A stretch of DNA of 64,000 nt, from the NCBI GenBank assembly GCA_015698045.1, contig BLAL01000172.1, forward strand, positions 372,001-436,000, written 5' to 3'. Position numbers and translations under genes: made by a program. This stretch comes from Rhizophagus clarus (lineage: Eukaryota; Glomeromycota; Glomeromycetes; Glomerales; Glomeraceae). Below are positions 1 through 12,814 of this stretch, piece by piece. How positions within the stretch are numbered: position 1 is the stretch's first letter; each line of letters begins with the position of its first letter. Below the pieces are notes generated by a model that did no database searches, had not been told where the DNA came from, and worked only from the letters and a program-made list of their open reading frames with translations.

Positions 1-2393
1 AGCTTTGTACTTCATTTTGATTTCTTTTATAATTTCGTCTCAATTCTTCATCTTTACCTTTTATTTATATCATTTTATATTATCGCCAAGCGTTACAATA
101 TTTAACTTGATTAGCTTTCCATTTTCCTGGATCCATCTTTAGTCATATTTCCTCTCGTTAAGGATCGTTGTCTTTGCTCCTAACAGCTTTCCCGGTTTGC
201 TTTTACCTATTGATATTTGTGGAAGCAGCTTTTTTTTTATAGTAACAACAAACGCGCGTATCTTTATTAAAATAAATACAAAGAATACAAAAATTCGTAT
301 ATAGGTACATAAAGAAATACATGGTTTGAGTAAAACCTCCTTTTCTATTATTTAATGATAACATACTATCACTGATGTAGCTTGCTGCAGCTATTAATCA
401 CAAACGCCTTTCAAGTCTTAAAGTTATATTTGATACATAAATAATAAGTTGATATAAACTAAACTGAAAATCAAATTTATAATGTACCAACTCATTTTAA
501 ATTACCTTTTAACTTTAAACATAAATTCCACATTTTTTCACTTAATTTTGTACGTGACAAATATTATAAGCATTATTAAACGATAACGATATAGATTTTT
601 TAAAAAAAATTTCTAAGTAATACACATTATTAATTTTTTTTTACTAAGATTGGGGGTTTTTATAATAATACACATTCGTCAATTATTATTAATTTACACT
701 AATAAATATCAGATATAGTTGCCTGACCAAAAATCTAAACTAAAATCGTCTAAAGTTTAACCATTCTGATTTCGGCAGGTTTCAATAGGTGTCTAAACAT
801 CTGATCAATCAATCTTTCCTTTTATACCGATACGTTCTGTCCATCTAAAAAAAGAAAGAATAAATAAATTAATAAACATCTTTAAGAACGGAATAAGATG
901 CTGAAATATAAAAATAAAATTAAATAAAAATTTACAAAAAAAAATATAAAGAAATAGTAAAAGCATAATTTTTATATTATAACTATAAGGTCTAAACCGT
1001 TTCGACTTCTATAAATAAAACATCAAAACTTTAAAGTTAAACTAGTTTAGACTTTAGACTTTTGATATTGTCAAATTGCGTCAAGCATCTACAATATCGG
1101 AGTTATTCGCAATAGCATAATTTTTGAGACGTGTAATATATAATGTGTAACTTACGATTTGATATTCTAGTCCGGTAATTTGATGTATATATCCGACATA
1201 TGCCTAAAAACGTTACCTGCTTATCAAAATTTAATAAACTTTTCAAAAATAAAGCCATCTATATCATCAAATGTTTTTCGGTTATTACTAATCATTTATT
1301 AAGATCATAAAATAATTATTATTTTGTTTTAAGATGTTTCTTTCAAAGTGTGTATAATCGTTGCACAATATCATCATCATTTTCTTAAGTAAATTTTTTA
1401 AACTTTTGTTAAAGTTATGATTTGAAATTATCGCAGACGAAACTGTAAAACTTATCGGGGAACTGTACGCTCTATTTCAGGGGTGATGTTAGGAGCACAT
1501 ATATGTTTCATATGAAGATTAATTATAAAAAAAAAAAATATAAAAATAAAATATACTTTGTAACATATTTTTTAGTTAAATAAATCTAAATATAATTTCG
1601 GATATTAGGAAAAACGATTTGTTAAGAGGGATAGTTTCACGCTTCATAATGTCTAATTATGAAAACCCGGGTACAGAACGTTTTACGCCGTTAATTATTA
1701 TCTTGAAACGTTTGTAAAACAGTTAATAATTTGTATATTTATTATACAGTACTGTATATACTGTATAAACATACAATTTATATTATTTATATTCCATTAA
1801 AAATTGAGTCATTGTTGAATAATAGATTAAAATTTAGTTCAACTTTTACAGAACGCCCGATAATCTTATCTCTGCCCAATAACGAAATTCATGCGTATTT
1901 TACTATTCTTTTTTTTTTTATTCGTCATTGATTTAATAATTTTTTTTTTTTTAAAAAAAAAAAAGCACACCACTTGTCGATAAGGAATAACCTTTAACCC
2001 GTTAATCCCGTTAATTTTACCATTTAATTTATAGTTATATAAAGTAAGGAAATTCATATTTAATATTACAGATCGGAAGACCCTTTACCTATATATAGTT
2101 AAATGGGAACGATTTTCATAATTTTTATTTATTTTTTAAATATTATACTCATCGCATTCTTTCTCATTTAAGTTGATTTGGCGTTTTAAGATACACGTAA
2201 AAAAAATAAAATCGCAAAATTCTTTCTCATTTAAGTTAATTTGGCGTTTGCGATACATGTGGTAAAAAAAGAGACAATTTTAAAAATAAAAATAAAAAAA
2301 AAAATAGAAAATTTTCATTAAAATATATTATGTATTATACAATAAATTTATAGGGAAACGCGTCCAAAACAATAAAATACAATGCATGGGAAG
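1..2393. other. Gene-free AT-rich region
   Basis: No coding region can be supported here. Open frames are short, made of low-complexity residues, and lack splice-linked partners. The stretch holds T/A homopolymer runs, including a T-run meeting an A-run near 1940-1964, and a short direct duplication near 2153-2272 (listed separately). It lies downstream of the methyltransferase gene, so its right edge should hold that gene's 3' untranslated region. Confidence 0.6.
2153..2272. repeat. Tandem duplication of about 63 bp
   Basis: Two adjacent imperfect copies share the core TTCTTTCTCATTTAAGTT followed by ATTTGGCGTTT and a GATACA(C/T)GT segment that runs into an A-tract. The first copy starts near 2155 and the second near 2218. 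It lies just beyond the 3' end of the methyltransferase gene. Confidence 0.7.
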
Positions 2394-3522
2394 TTAATTT
2401 ATTAAATACTTTTTTTGACCGTAAATTCTGATAAATCCAACTTCGGGATAAGTTTGATTTACTTCATTAAAAGCATCACTCACCAACTGATCATATTCCT
2501 CTTTCGTTATATTTAATTGTTTACAAGCATCATTAACAAATGATTCACTTGAATGTTTAAACCAATTAAAAACATCTTGTATTATTATACCTAATTTACC
2601 ACCGTTTTTACCCAAAACTAATGGTTTAGTAATAATATTATAATCTCCAATATTTGGATTTTTATTTAATAGTTGTGGTAATTTAAATACCATATCTGAA
2701 TCCGCCCCATATGAATTTGCCACTAGTTCAACTAATAATAAGAATAATTAGTTTTTATTTTCAATAATTTTTTACCATTCAATATTTCGATTACTTACAT
2801 CCACGTAAAAGTTGACCAAATTTTTCTTCCACGCCTCTACATCTACAAGTCATGTGAGTTTCAACAAATTCAATAAACCCGGACGGTTTGGTTACTCTCA
2901 CCATTTCATCTATGAGTAGATCTAATTGTGATGGTGTTATGGAAAATAGTATTGTTTCTAAATGCACTAAATCGAACATATTATCAGGGAATGGTAAACC
3001 CTGAAACATATCTGCTAATTGGAATTCCAAATTACATGGTTTTATCTATTTTAACAAAAAAATTAAAGAAAATTAATTTCAAAATGAAAAATTAATGAAT
3101 GAAAAAAAAAAAAAAATAAAGATTTTTTTTTCTTACCTCTTTTGGAAAGATAGGTTCAATGTCAATACCAAAGAATTTACTATTCGGATATTGTCCTGCG
3201 ACTTCCAGTAAGAAGGTTGCGGGCCCGCAACTATAAATTACTCGTAAAGTTAATAAACTTTTTTTTAAAAAAAAGTAATTTTCTTCATTATATATAAGAT
3301 ACTCACCCAATGTCCAAAACCGCACCGCCCTTGGTTAAATTCTCATTAACAGGAGAAGAAATATTACATTGAAATAAATATTTCTTTAAAAAATGATGAT
3401 TATGTTGCCTATGAATATTATTGTCACTATTGAAATAAAATTTTAAATCTTTATCGTCGTCATTTATTACAATTATATCTTCTTTAATTACGGGGTTAGA
3501 TTGTTGCTTATTATCTTTATTA

Positions 3523-3556
<34 letters not shown>

Positions 3557-3599
3557 ATAATTTAAATTTTAGTTTATGAGAAGAATTCTTATTTCCCAT
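2394..3599 (-). CDS. Class I SAM-dependent methyltransferase, four exons
   Basis: Predicted class I S-adenosylmethionine-dependent methyltransferase of 323 residues; the substrate is unknown. Exons on the minus strand: 3599-3307, 3230-3137, 3045-2799 and 2731-2394. All three introns have GT donors (GTGAGT, GTAAGA, GTAAGT) and TAG acceptors, and the frame is continuous. Motif I is split by intron 1 (VLDIG, then CGPATFLLEVAG), followed by the acidic FFGIDIEP motif, LADMFQGLPFPDNMFDLVH and VRVTKPSGFIEFVE, in the usual order for the Methyltransf_11/25 fold. The N-terminus is poor in complexity, with an Asn run from an ATT-type triplet repeat (around 3528-3555). It begins MGNKNSS, which fits the N-myristoylation pattern with Gly2 and Ser6. 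The start is the first ATG of the exon, and a poly-A tract lies just upstream. The fold is certain from the motifs; membrane anchoring is inferred. Confidence 0.88.
3528..3555. repeat. ATT triplet microsatellite coding for Asn
   Basis: A run of ATT triplets on the plus strand reads as AAT (Asn) codons in the first exon of the methyltransferase gene and makes a tract of about ten Asn. Such tracts vary in length by replication slippage, so copy number is likely to differ between isolates. Confidence 0.85.
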
Positions 3600-6469
3600 G
3601 ATGATGATAAAAAAAAAAAAAAATTATTGTTTCAGTTAAGGACGCGATTTTTTTTTTAAAAAAAATAAAAAAAAAAAAAAGAAAATTCAAATTCCTGTTC
3701 ATTTATTTATATATGTTATAAACCCGATAATACGGGTTTGGCTTCATTAGGTTTTCTGTTTTTCTATTTATTCGTACAAATAATTAGAATTATTAGAATT
3801 ATTAGTGTTTGCTAGACAATTTAATTCATGTATCATCGGATGTTGTGCGACAAGTTTATTTTACATATTAGGTTTAATCACATCATGATCAAACAACTTA
3901 TTATTGGTAGAACAAAAATTTATATATATATACTTTTTTTATTATTTGGTCCGGACTATTTATTTTAAGTTCGATTATGTCGTACGGATACGGAGATTTT
4001 GTCATGAGCTGCTCACCATTAATTTTTGCAGAACATAAAGTTTTGTGAGGGTGTAATTGTTACGCCTATGCTCGGTTTGTCGTTAAAACATTAAATACAA
4101 ACAAACCGAATTTAAGAATTCTAAATATTTAAATAATTAAACTTATTGTTTGAAGGAACTAAACTCCGCTAATTATCTATATTTATTATAACTTATGCAA
4201 TTAAACGAATTTAGTTTATCATGAGATCGATCAAAGAAAATTATTATGAACGCATTTTATCCAAACTAGGAAATTCTTTCATATTTTTAGCTCTCTCACT
4301 AAAAACTTATTTTAGAAATGAAATATGCATTGAAATATGCATTGAAATATGCATTGAAATATGCGTTGAAATATGCGTTGAAATTTAGTGTGAAGCATTA
4401 AATATATTATTTTTAATAAAATAGAATTTTATTATATTAAATTCATGTAGAATTTTGCTTTTTTCTTTTTCTTTTTTTGTACAAAATGATTCTCGGAAAA
4501 TCGGATGATAGAGAATGAAATTTGGTTTTTGGATTGATGTATTTAATTTTTGTTAGTTACACCAACATTCTTAAAATAACAAACTTTTTTTTTTTTTTTT
4601 TTTTTTAATAAATACTCACATATACATCGTATAAGTAAAAAACTAAATGCCCCTGTTTGATAATTTATATTACATACTATGAAAAAAATTTTAATTTGTT
4701 TTTGTTTTGGTTGCACATTATTTTTGAGTCGAGTCATTTATTCGGAAAGTTTATTAACCTACTGATCGACAAAATAATTCTTTTTTTTAAACAATAGCAA
4801 AAATTATATAATACGTCAATATAAATTTTTTCGGCGGGAAAATTCTTTTAATGAAATACCTAAAATGACTTCTTTCTTTCTTTCTTTCTTTTTTATAAAA
4901 AAAAAAAAATGATTTTTTTTTTTTTTATTGAATGGTCAAGCCAAGCAAAGGGAGTAAGAAAAAAAAAAAAAATATTCCCATACGCCAATCCAAAAAAAAA
5001 AAAAAGAAAAAAAAAAAATTCCAGAACATACATTCCCTGCATAAAAAAAATTACTAATCCTAATAAATATAAAACGCCCCACTTCCTTAATTTTCCACGT
5101 TTGAATTCTTTATTATTTTTTTTGCCTTATTTAGAAATTAAAATGTTCTAATTGTAGTAATTTTTTTTTTATATATCATGTTTTTTTCCATTTATGCATA
5201 AAGATAATGAACAAAATTTATTATACCCGTATATTTCTCCTTTTTTGATTTTCCCGATAAACTCCCATGACGCTAAATAAATGCGTTGTCTTGTGTGCGA
5301 TATGTTGATCATTCGGATCATCACACAATGAAATGTTATTGTAAAACCTAACATATTAATTTAAATTTTATATAATGTTTCATCTTAGTGATAAGAAAAC
5401 CCTTTACTCTTACACATAAAAAGTATGATCTGCCCATTATATGAAAAAAAAATTGAACACAAATTACGCACTAATTTATATTACATATATGTTTTAATAT
5501 AACTAATAATTTGTTAATGTAATAACTTTTAAAGAGAAACATCCGTTAAATAAAGATTAATTTGTCAATCCTTTTAAAGAAATCTTTTTTTTTTTTTTTT
5601 ACTTATATTTTTATATTTTATTGCTAATTGTTTATAATGATTTAAGTCTTGGAAGTTTTTCCGAAAATTAAATAAGTACTCATAAAAATCAATTTGCAGA
5701 CCGTACCCTTAATTTTATTTGGTGTCACGGACGATCATTATTATTATTTCGGATCGGATATTCCGGGTTTTTTTTTCGCTCTTCAATTTTACTACTTTAC
5801 GTAAAAATCCGAGATTTTCTTTTTTTAAAGGCTATTGAGACAAGCTTTTTGTTATACAAATAAGGCAAGCTATTGATGACTGACACCAATTACGAGCTTG
5901 CGTTGAGAGAGAAAAGTATAGAAAGTGTGAAACGGGCTTTTAATTATCTCACATTAGGCAAGACGCCATCACCATTCATTTGACGATATTATATTATTTT
6001 AAAATCAAAAAAATTCGGCCTATTTTGAAGAAATCCCTGAAAAAAACATGGTCCAGATCCGGCGAAAAAGGGTGTTACTCTGTAAAAGTATTAAAAGTAA
6101 AAGATCAAACAATTAAATTTTGTTAGTCGATTATTTAAATAGAACAAACTAACTTTGCATATGAAAATATTTACTAATATAAGGTAAACTTGTTTTGTTT
6201 TTTCAGTTTCTAGTTGTTTTTTTTTCTTGTAAATTTGAAAGACTATTGGTAATTTATTAATTATTATGCAACTAAAGTATGTGATCCAGTCAAGTGATCG
6301 CTCACTTGATGTCCAATTACGTAATAGCCAACAACAAGTGACTTCCTATTGGTTAATATCTTCAGTTAATATGACGATCCGAATTATCTGAATTAATAAT
6401 TATTAGTAATACTCTTTTTTTTTTTTTTTTTAACACGCATAATAATTAATAATGATAATGAAGATTAAA
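3600..6469. other. Gene-free region upstream of the methyltransferase
   Basis: No gene is supported. The left end should hold the promoter of the methyltransferase gene (minus strand). Contents seen: T-run/A-run junctions near 3647-3680, a 12-bp minisatellite at 4316-4386, T/A homopolymers around 4580-5040, and no protein-like open frame. The Lys-, Asn- or Phe-rich frames at 4909-5151 and 5169-5354 are homopolymer translations. Confidence 0.55.
4316..4386. repeat. 12-bp minisatellite, about 5 units
   Basis: The unit GAAATATGCATT is repeated head to tail. The last units carry GCGTT in place of GCATT, so the variants are sorted along the array (three of one type, then two of the other). It has no coding frame of interest. 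Confidence 0.9.
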
Positions 6470-6890
6470 GATCCCTTTGTTCTGTTCACAATACTAATGT
6501 TGAACCAATCATTCTTGTCATCTATTTTTATAATTTAGCGCATATTGTATTATAAAAAATCTTCAACGCTTACCCCTGTAAGAGAATTATAATTTTTTTT
6601 TTTAACGCGTTGAATGCATTTTAGCATCGATATATTTTTTTTTTTTATGTAGTCAAATTTTAATTATTTTTCAAGGGAATAAATGCTTAAATTTATTTAA
6701 TGTAACGTTAACCTACTTTTCCAATAAACAAACTCTAGAAACCTATCAATTATGAATATTTATGAACCGTTAATCACCTTTCAAAAAAAAATTCATAATA
6801 TAATGACAATTTTCATGCACGTACGCGTTGTATCACCAAGTAATAAAATATCATTATATTTTTTTTTGTTTCACATAAAGTATAAACTTC
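6470..6890. repeat. Dispersed non-coding repeat, copy A
   Basis: This stretch is similar, in the same order, to 11040-11500. Shared blocks include CCAATCATTCTT, TTATAATTTA followed by CACATATT-like sequence, the CGCGTTGAAT(G/A)CATTT block followed by a CATCGATATAT-like sequence, AATTTATTTAA(T/C)GTAAC, and a terminal GTACG..GTTGTATCA..AATAATAAAATAT block. The copies differ by many substitutions and small gaps, which suggests an old duplication. The second copy lies just upstream of the kinase gene that starts at 10726. Confidence 0.7.
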
Positions 6891-7130
6891 TGCTCACAAA
6901 AAAGAATCGGATGTAATCAATCTAATAAAGAAATATCTAATAAAGAAATGAATGCAACTCGCGTTGGATTAAACCAAAAATTTCAGTTTGTGAAGATTTA
7001 AATGGTGCGAATAATTTCTTGTACGTATAATTTTTTACAAATCATTTATCTTAAATTTAAAATAATAATTAATAATAATTCGACCATTTATTTATTATAT
7101 TAAAAATTAAAATAAAATAATGGGTTCGTC

Positions 7131-8200
7131 AAAATCCCGAAACTCTCAATCCCGATGGTACATTATCTTGACATCATAAATCCGAATTTCATAATGATTT
7201 TCTTTGATACATGTGGTTCATGTGATTCAGAATTATATTACATTAGCTCAGTAACCTACAGTCCGAAGTGTTTAAATCCCGAAATTTCATAATCTCGACA
7301 ACAAAAAAAAAATCCCGACACCTTATAATAACGAAATATAAAATCACAATAATTATCAATATTTCTATAATCTTGAATTTCATAATCCCGAATTTATTTA
7401 TCAAAAGACTCATTTATTAGTAATAAAATATTTGTAGTTTGTACACCCATATCAGAAAACGAAAACTGCATAGTAAATTAAATATAAAAATTCATTTCGT
7501 GATTTTGATTTTTAAAGTTAAAAAATCATATTAAAAAAAGAAATAGTAAGTATATGACTCGAAATTATCGACTTTTGCATATATAAAATTTTTTCAGACC
7601 TAAAATTATAAAAAAATATATGAATTTTTCTTAGACTTAAAATTATAAAGAAAAGCTATATATACCTTGAAATTTTCTATTATTTATGTTTTATTATATA
7701 TTTTGGACTGGGTATTATATTACTTTTTGACACAAATTCTTCGTGGTTAACATGGTTAACAACGTTTAAAACAATTGAGCAAGAAAAAAGAATTATGACC
7801 GTCTTTAATGATGTGCAACCTGTTCAGTGGTGGATTATTTACACAAAATTGCACATAACGATAATATTTCCTTATAATTTTTTTTTATTCCATTAAATAC
7901 AATTTATATGCTGTTACATTTATTAAATTTAATAAATTATGATTTTTTTTCAATTCTAATTTTTTAAAATGTTTTTATAATTACGGTAATAATTAAGAAT
8001 TTCGTCGAGTACAACTGGATCGGCATGGAGTACACGTGTAAACCTAAAAGAGTGATCCAAATAAAATAGTAGAACTAAACCTGGGGTTAAAGCAAAGTGA
8101 GATGCAGCAGCTGTTATTAAACAAAAAATCGCCACATTTTTTTAATAAAAATTCATTCTTCGGGATTATGAACTTTCGGGATTATGGCATTTTGGATTTC
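7131..8200. mobile_element. Candidate foldback/MITE-like element with ATAATCCCGAA motifs
   Basis: The left end carries two AATCCCGA motifs (about 7131-7157). The right end carries the same pair inverted, TCGGGATTATG..TTTCGGGATTATGG (about 8159-8186). More copies of AATCCCGAAATTTCATAAT-like sequence lie inside the left half (near 7270, 7310 and 7375). Between the ends there is no open frame of note. This layout of inverted ends plus subterminal motif copies suggests a non-autonomous DNA element. I see no clear target-site duplication, so the exact borders are uncertain. Confidence 0.45.
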
Positions 8201-8342
8201 GTACCAAATCCAAAAAATATATAATATTGTAAATATACAAAATAAATAAAATAAATTAAATTCAAAACATTTGATATTATTTAAATATTCTTTTCGTAAA
8301 TAGGTTAACATATATACTTGCCGTTAATTCGTTAGTTTGAAG

Positions 8343-10726
8343 TCAAACTATATCAAATTCGATTTCTTTCGTAAAATAGCCTAAAGAAGTAGCTTATAAC
8401 TCTTAATTAAATTCTGAGACATTATTAAAATAAAGTAAAGAGGCTATTACTTACCATAATACTCATTTTCAATTAACTTTCTTCTTTTAATGTTCTGGTC
8501 TAAATAATTTTTTTTTTAAAAAAAAAAATGTAAAAATTGTGGTTATAAAAACGTTAAAATAAAATATTAATTTATCAAGTTTATTATACATAAATCTAAT
8601 TTTTGTACCGTTGTTATTATCTTTTTCGACTGAATCAACCACGAACTTTCTTTTATCTTTAAAATAAATAACATATTAAATAATAACCAATTAAATAAAT
8701 ACCAAAGTTATTCAAATAGTAGTAAAATGTATCTAAATAAATAATAATTAAAGTTAGAAGTTTTCTTGAACCAAAGTAGTCTTTAGTATCATAAATTCCC
8801 TATAAAAAATATGTGTCCGGATAATGTCCAGAAAATGTCCAGAAAAATTGTCTAAATAATTGTCTGGAAATTCTGGACACTGTGTGTCCGGAAACTGTTC
8901 CGAAAACACTGCATTTTCGGGATATTAGGAATTTGTCCTGAAATTGTCCAGAAATGTATTTTCGTAAAATTTTGCCACAAAAGATGATCAATGGATAGAT
9001 GATCATCATTATTCCTTAACCCAAATTTTTTATATCATAGATATATAGTATTTTTGCCTGCTCTGCAATTTTAATTAGTACGACAGAAAAGATTTTGAAT
9101 GTCAGTTTTGTGCTTTTTACATTTTTTTACAAAATTAATTTATCCTTTTTTGGAAATAGTATCCAGAATTTGTCCTGAACTTTTTCATGTCCGGAATTTG
9201 TCTATCTGGTTTTTTTACTATGTCCAGAATTTGTCCAGGTTTGACTGTCCAGAATTTGTTTGAAATTTTATACCGAACAAATATTGGACAAATTCTGGAC
9301 AAAGTTAGGACATGTCAAAATTTTAAGTATCAGAAGTGTGTCAGACATGTACCAAAAAAGTGGACATTTTCCGGACACATCAGATTTATTCTGGACATTT
9401 TCCAGACATTTTTGATAACATTTTCCGGACATTTATTTTTTATAGGGATTGTTTACTACCAATTTCTAAGTTAGTAAATTGACTCCTTGAACTCCTTAAA
9501 GACATTGTAGTTTTAATCATACTACTTAAAGGTCTACTCTTATAAATGGCACCTGAAGTTACAGGTCCAATGTCTGATGATTTTATAATTTTTGTTGGAT
9601 TTTGATATTCATTTATCCACATTTTTGTAATTTTATTAAATATATCAGTAGCCGGTGGCCTTTTCTTTGGAAAAGGATGCCAGCATTCTATCATTACTTC
9701 AATATAACTTTCAGGTGCATTTGTAACAATTGATGGTCGTAAACCATCACATATATCAATAATAAGATCCGTATCATGATTCTGATCCCAAAAAGGTCTT
9801 CTGCCTATCATAAACTCCCACATAATCATCCCAAAGCTATATATATCTGAAGTTTCATTATATTTTTGTCCTCGAAAAATCTCTGGTGCCATATAAGGAA
9901 TAATACCATAATTCTCATTATCATTATTTGTAAATTCAATTGCAGATTTACTTATTCCCAGGTCACCTATATATGAACGATTATGTTCGTCGATAAAGAT
10001 ATTTCCGCTATGTAAATCTCTGTGGATAATTTTTGCATCATGTATATATTTAAGTCCAATTATTATATTCCTTAAAACAGTCAACTTTATATACCAACTG
10101 ATATTATAGAAATTATTACTTATATAATGCATCAAATAACCTGAATTATAATATGACATGATTATCATAATTTCCTTGGTAATAGGATCTCGAGTAATTC
10201 CAAAATATTTACTAATGAAGACCATCTCAGAATTTTTATTTGAACAAATCTGATGAAATATTTTGAGCTAAATAAAAAAAATCAATTAATTTATTATCAT
10301 CATTCATTACATTGAAAATTTAAAATATTGTATGTACTATACTTCATTACGCTCCTTGGACGTAACATTTTTAGAATTTTTAAGCTTTTTGAGAACAACT
10401 GTATAATTAAGTGAACGAACAATTTTATAAGTATTTCTTTCAATCCCATGCCAATTGGTGATTGGACCATCAACCCAGATAGCTTTATAAATTTTGCTAA
10501 ATCCTCCTTCAGCAATAAATTCTATATTTTTGAATCGATCGTAAGGAACAAATTCCATTCTCCCTTCTCCTCGAATATAATTTCTTTGTGTATATCTAAT
10601 AAAATCATCAATTACTTTACTTCCACTTGACTTATGTTCAGGTATTGTTTTTATGTCATAACACAATTGATTATAATTTTCGTCTAAAGTTTTTCTTTGC
10701 TTACATTCATTATATTTCTTATACAT
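8343..10726 (-). CDS. TKL-like protein kinase, five exons, with repeat element in intron 2
   Basis: Predicted cytosolic or nuclear Ser/Thr (TKL-like) kinase of 440 residues. Exons: 10726-10343, 10267-9460, 8656-8609, 8499-8455 and 8380-8343. Intron 1 is phase 0; the other three are phase 1. The glycine-loop segment IAEGGFSKIYKA is near residues 71-82, the VVLKKL lysine segment is at 110-115, the catalytic loop IIHRDLHSGN has Asp212, DLG replaces DFG (Asp230), and APE has Glu256. All key catalytic residues are present, so it is probably active. The exon-2 frame alone stops in the end of a 650-bp element (8798-9447), but a GTAGTA donor at 9459 lies just before it. Beyond the element lie tail exons closely matching those of the triple-kinase gene, including a 45-bp exon of identical length. 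The element is therefore intronic. The tail encodes basic KRK/KRRK clusters and ends FTKEIEFDIV. Confidence 0.82.
8798..9447. mobile_element. 650-bp TGTCCGGA-rich repeat element, copy 1 (in kinase intron)
   Basis: Both ends are CCCTATAAAAAATA in inverted orientation. The interior is filled with degenerate TGTCCGGA and TGTCCAGA units in both orientations. It is the reverse complement of 30682-31331, and the two copies have equal length and only scattered differences. No transposase is encoded, so it is probably a non-autonomous DNA element. No convincing target-site duplication is visible at this copy. It sits inside intron 2 of the kinase gene on the minus strand. Confidence 0.8.
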
Positions 10727-12814
10727 CGTTTTTCAATATTTCAATTTTCTAAAAAATAAGTTGGAAATATTCTTGAATATCTTTTTGAATATATAATTAT
10801 TTTTTATTGCAATAAATCTTAAAAATAAGTTGAACTTTCGTGAAAAAGTTATGCACATACATTACTTGCAGAAGTTAGATTATTATGAATAGTTAATTTA
10901 GAAGTCTTTTTAATTCTATAGATGTGGGAGCACGTTTCTCAAAAACTAATAAGTAACATTGAAACGTGGTACAATTATACTGCTTGATGTGTTGTATGAC
11001 AACTCATATAACTTGAAATTTAAAACCTCCTTTATTCTGTTGGAAATTTTTATAAATACTCATGTTTTAACCCAATCATTCTTATTATCCATTTTTTTAT
11101 AATTTAACACATATTATATATATTATAAGATATATAAGTAAACTCCTCAACGTTTACCTGGCCCTTAAAAGAGATTTATATATTTTTATATATTTTTTTT
11201 TTTATCGCGTTGAATACATTTCAGTATCGATATATATATTTCTATGGTCAAGTTTTAAAGAGAATAAACGCTTGCGAATTTATTTAACGTAACTTTCAGT
11301 TAATATACTTTTCCAAATCATATACCGGTAACAAACTTATTAATTAAATTAATTATGGGAGAACGAATTTTAAATATCGAACTATCAACTTTCAAATAAT
11401 AATTATAATAATAATTTTCGTGTACATACGTGTTGTATCAATAAATAATAAAATATTATTATATATATATATCGTTGCTTCACAAAAAGTACAAATTTCC
11501 CCTCGATATCCTGAAGAAGCTTATAAACACTAGTCGAAGAAACGCAGTTTCCATCTATGTAAATCTTCTAGAAACTTGTTCAGTTTCTGTTGTGTGCACG
11601 TAATATCCATGAAATTTCCAATTTTTCTAGAAATTTCCTAGATATTTAATGGAAATTGGACAGGTTTCCATCATATATACTAGGGTGTCTACATTGGAAA
11701 TCATACCACTTCAATCAGTGAAATCTTGACTAAATTTATTAGTTACTATAAAATAAAGACTATTATACATTTATACTTACCATAATTTGTTTATTTTTTT
11801 TTTTAAAAAAAAATGAAAGATTTTCTATTATTATAAATTAAAAAATTCGTTGATATAATGAAAAAATGCTGATTTATGATTTATCAAGTTTATTATATAA
11901 GTTTAATTTTCGTACCATGGTATCAAAATAGATCTAAATAAACAATAAAATTACGAGAAAAAAGCAGAATAAGTTAATTAAGGAAACATTATTTTTTCAA
12001 AACAATATTACCGATATAAAATATAATTTTCACGCCATTTAATGTAAAATGAATTTTGTTTAATATATAATCCTCAAGGATAATTGGATTATATATATTA
12101 CCGCCGTATAATTTTAAACTAATTTAAAAATTTGCAATAATTTTTTTATGTATAGTATTCAAATCAAATTCCTCAGATGGAATAGTCCATAGAAGTTGTA
12201 ATTTTGAATAAATTAGTTAGGAAATATTCCTTGAAAAATATTTGATAGTTTTCTAAAGAACGAACTTAGAAAGTTCCTCCATTCAGTATCATTTATCTCG
12301 AAGCAGTTTTCTAATAATGAACCAGTTAAATAAATATCGAGCTCTATCTTTATCAAGATTACAAAAATGAAAGTTCGTGTAATAGACTTAGCTGAATTTT
12401 AAAGTTCTTCTTAAGAACATGGAACCCAAAAATTCGTATCTTGATTCAATGTTTTTGGTCACTGTACTTTTCTCTGATACGTTCTTAAACCCTAATTTTA
12501 AAAAAATATTTTTAATGACAAAACCCAGTACTACACATGTTCTTTATTCAAAATAATGAAATGGTAATAAATTTACATATACAATAATACAGGATTATTA
12601 AACAAGCATCTATTATTTAAAATTGCCACGTTCCTAATAGTCGCCGTGATTTTTTCTTATTATATTTTTATAGAAGATGTTTGTTTAAAAAGATAAGCTA
12701 AAAAGTGTATCACGTTAGTCTCCATGGTTATTTCACAGATCAGCCTCGATCTTATTATCATCACGGCTCCGCTGTGATGGTCAATGATATCTACGGCTTC
12801 TTGTGAAATAACTG
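10727..12814. other. Kinase promoter region and gene-free spacer
   Basis: No gene is seen. The left part should hold the promoter of the minus-strand kinase. The sequence at 10731-10790 resembles 15180-15245, beside the kinase fragment, consistent with duplicated upstream DNA. The dispersed repeat copy B is at 11040-11500. The right end is the 3' flank of the SLR gene. Confidence 0.55.
11040..11500. repeat. Dispersed non-coding repeat, copy B
   Basis: This is the partner of 6470-6890, with matching blocks in the same order (CCAATCATTCTT, the CGCGTTGAATACATTT block, the GTACATACGTGTTGTATCA block). Diverged and with small gaps. No coding capacity is seen. Its position within 800 bp of the kinase start may mean that it travelled with kinase promoter duplications. 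Confidence 0.7.

Noticed and set aside
9187..9474. Open frame of 95 codons on the plus strand
   Set aside because: It is a translation of the TGTCCGGA/TGTCCAGA motif array in the 650-bp element, and equivalent frames occur in the other copy in other phases.
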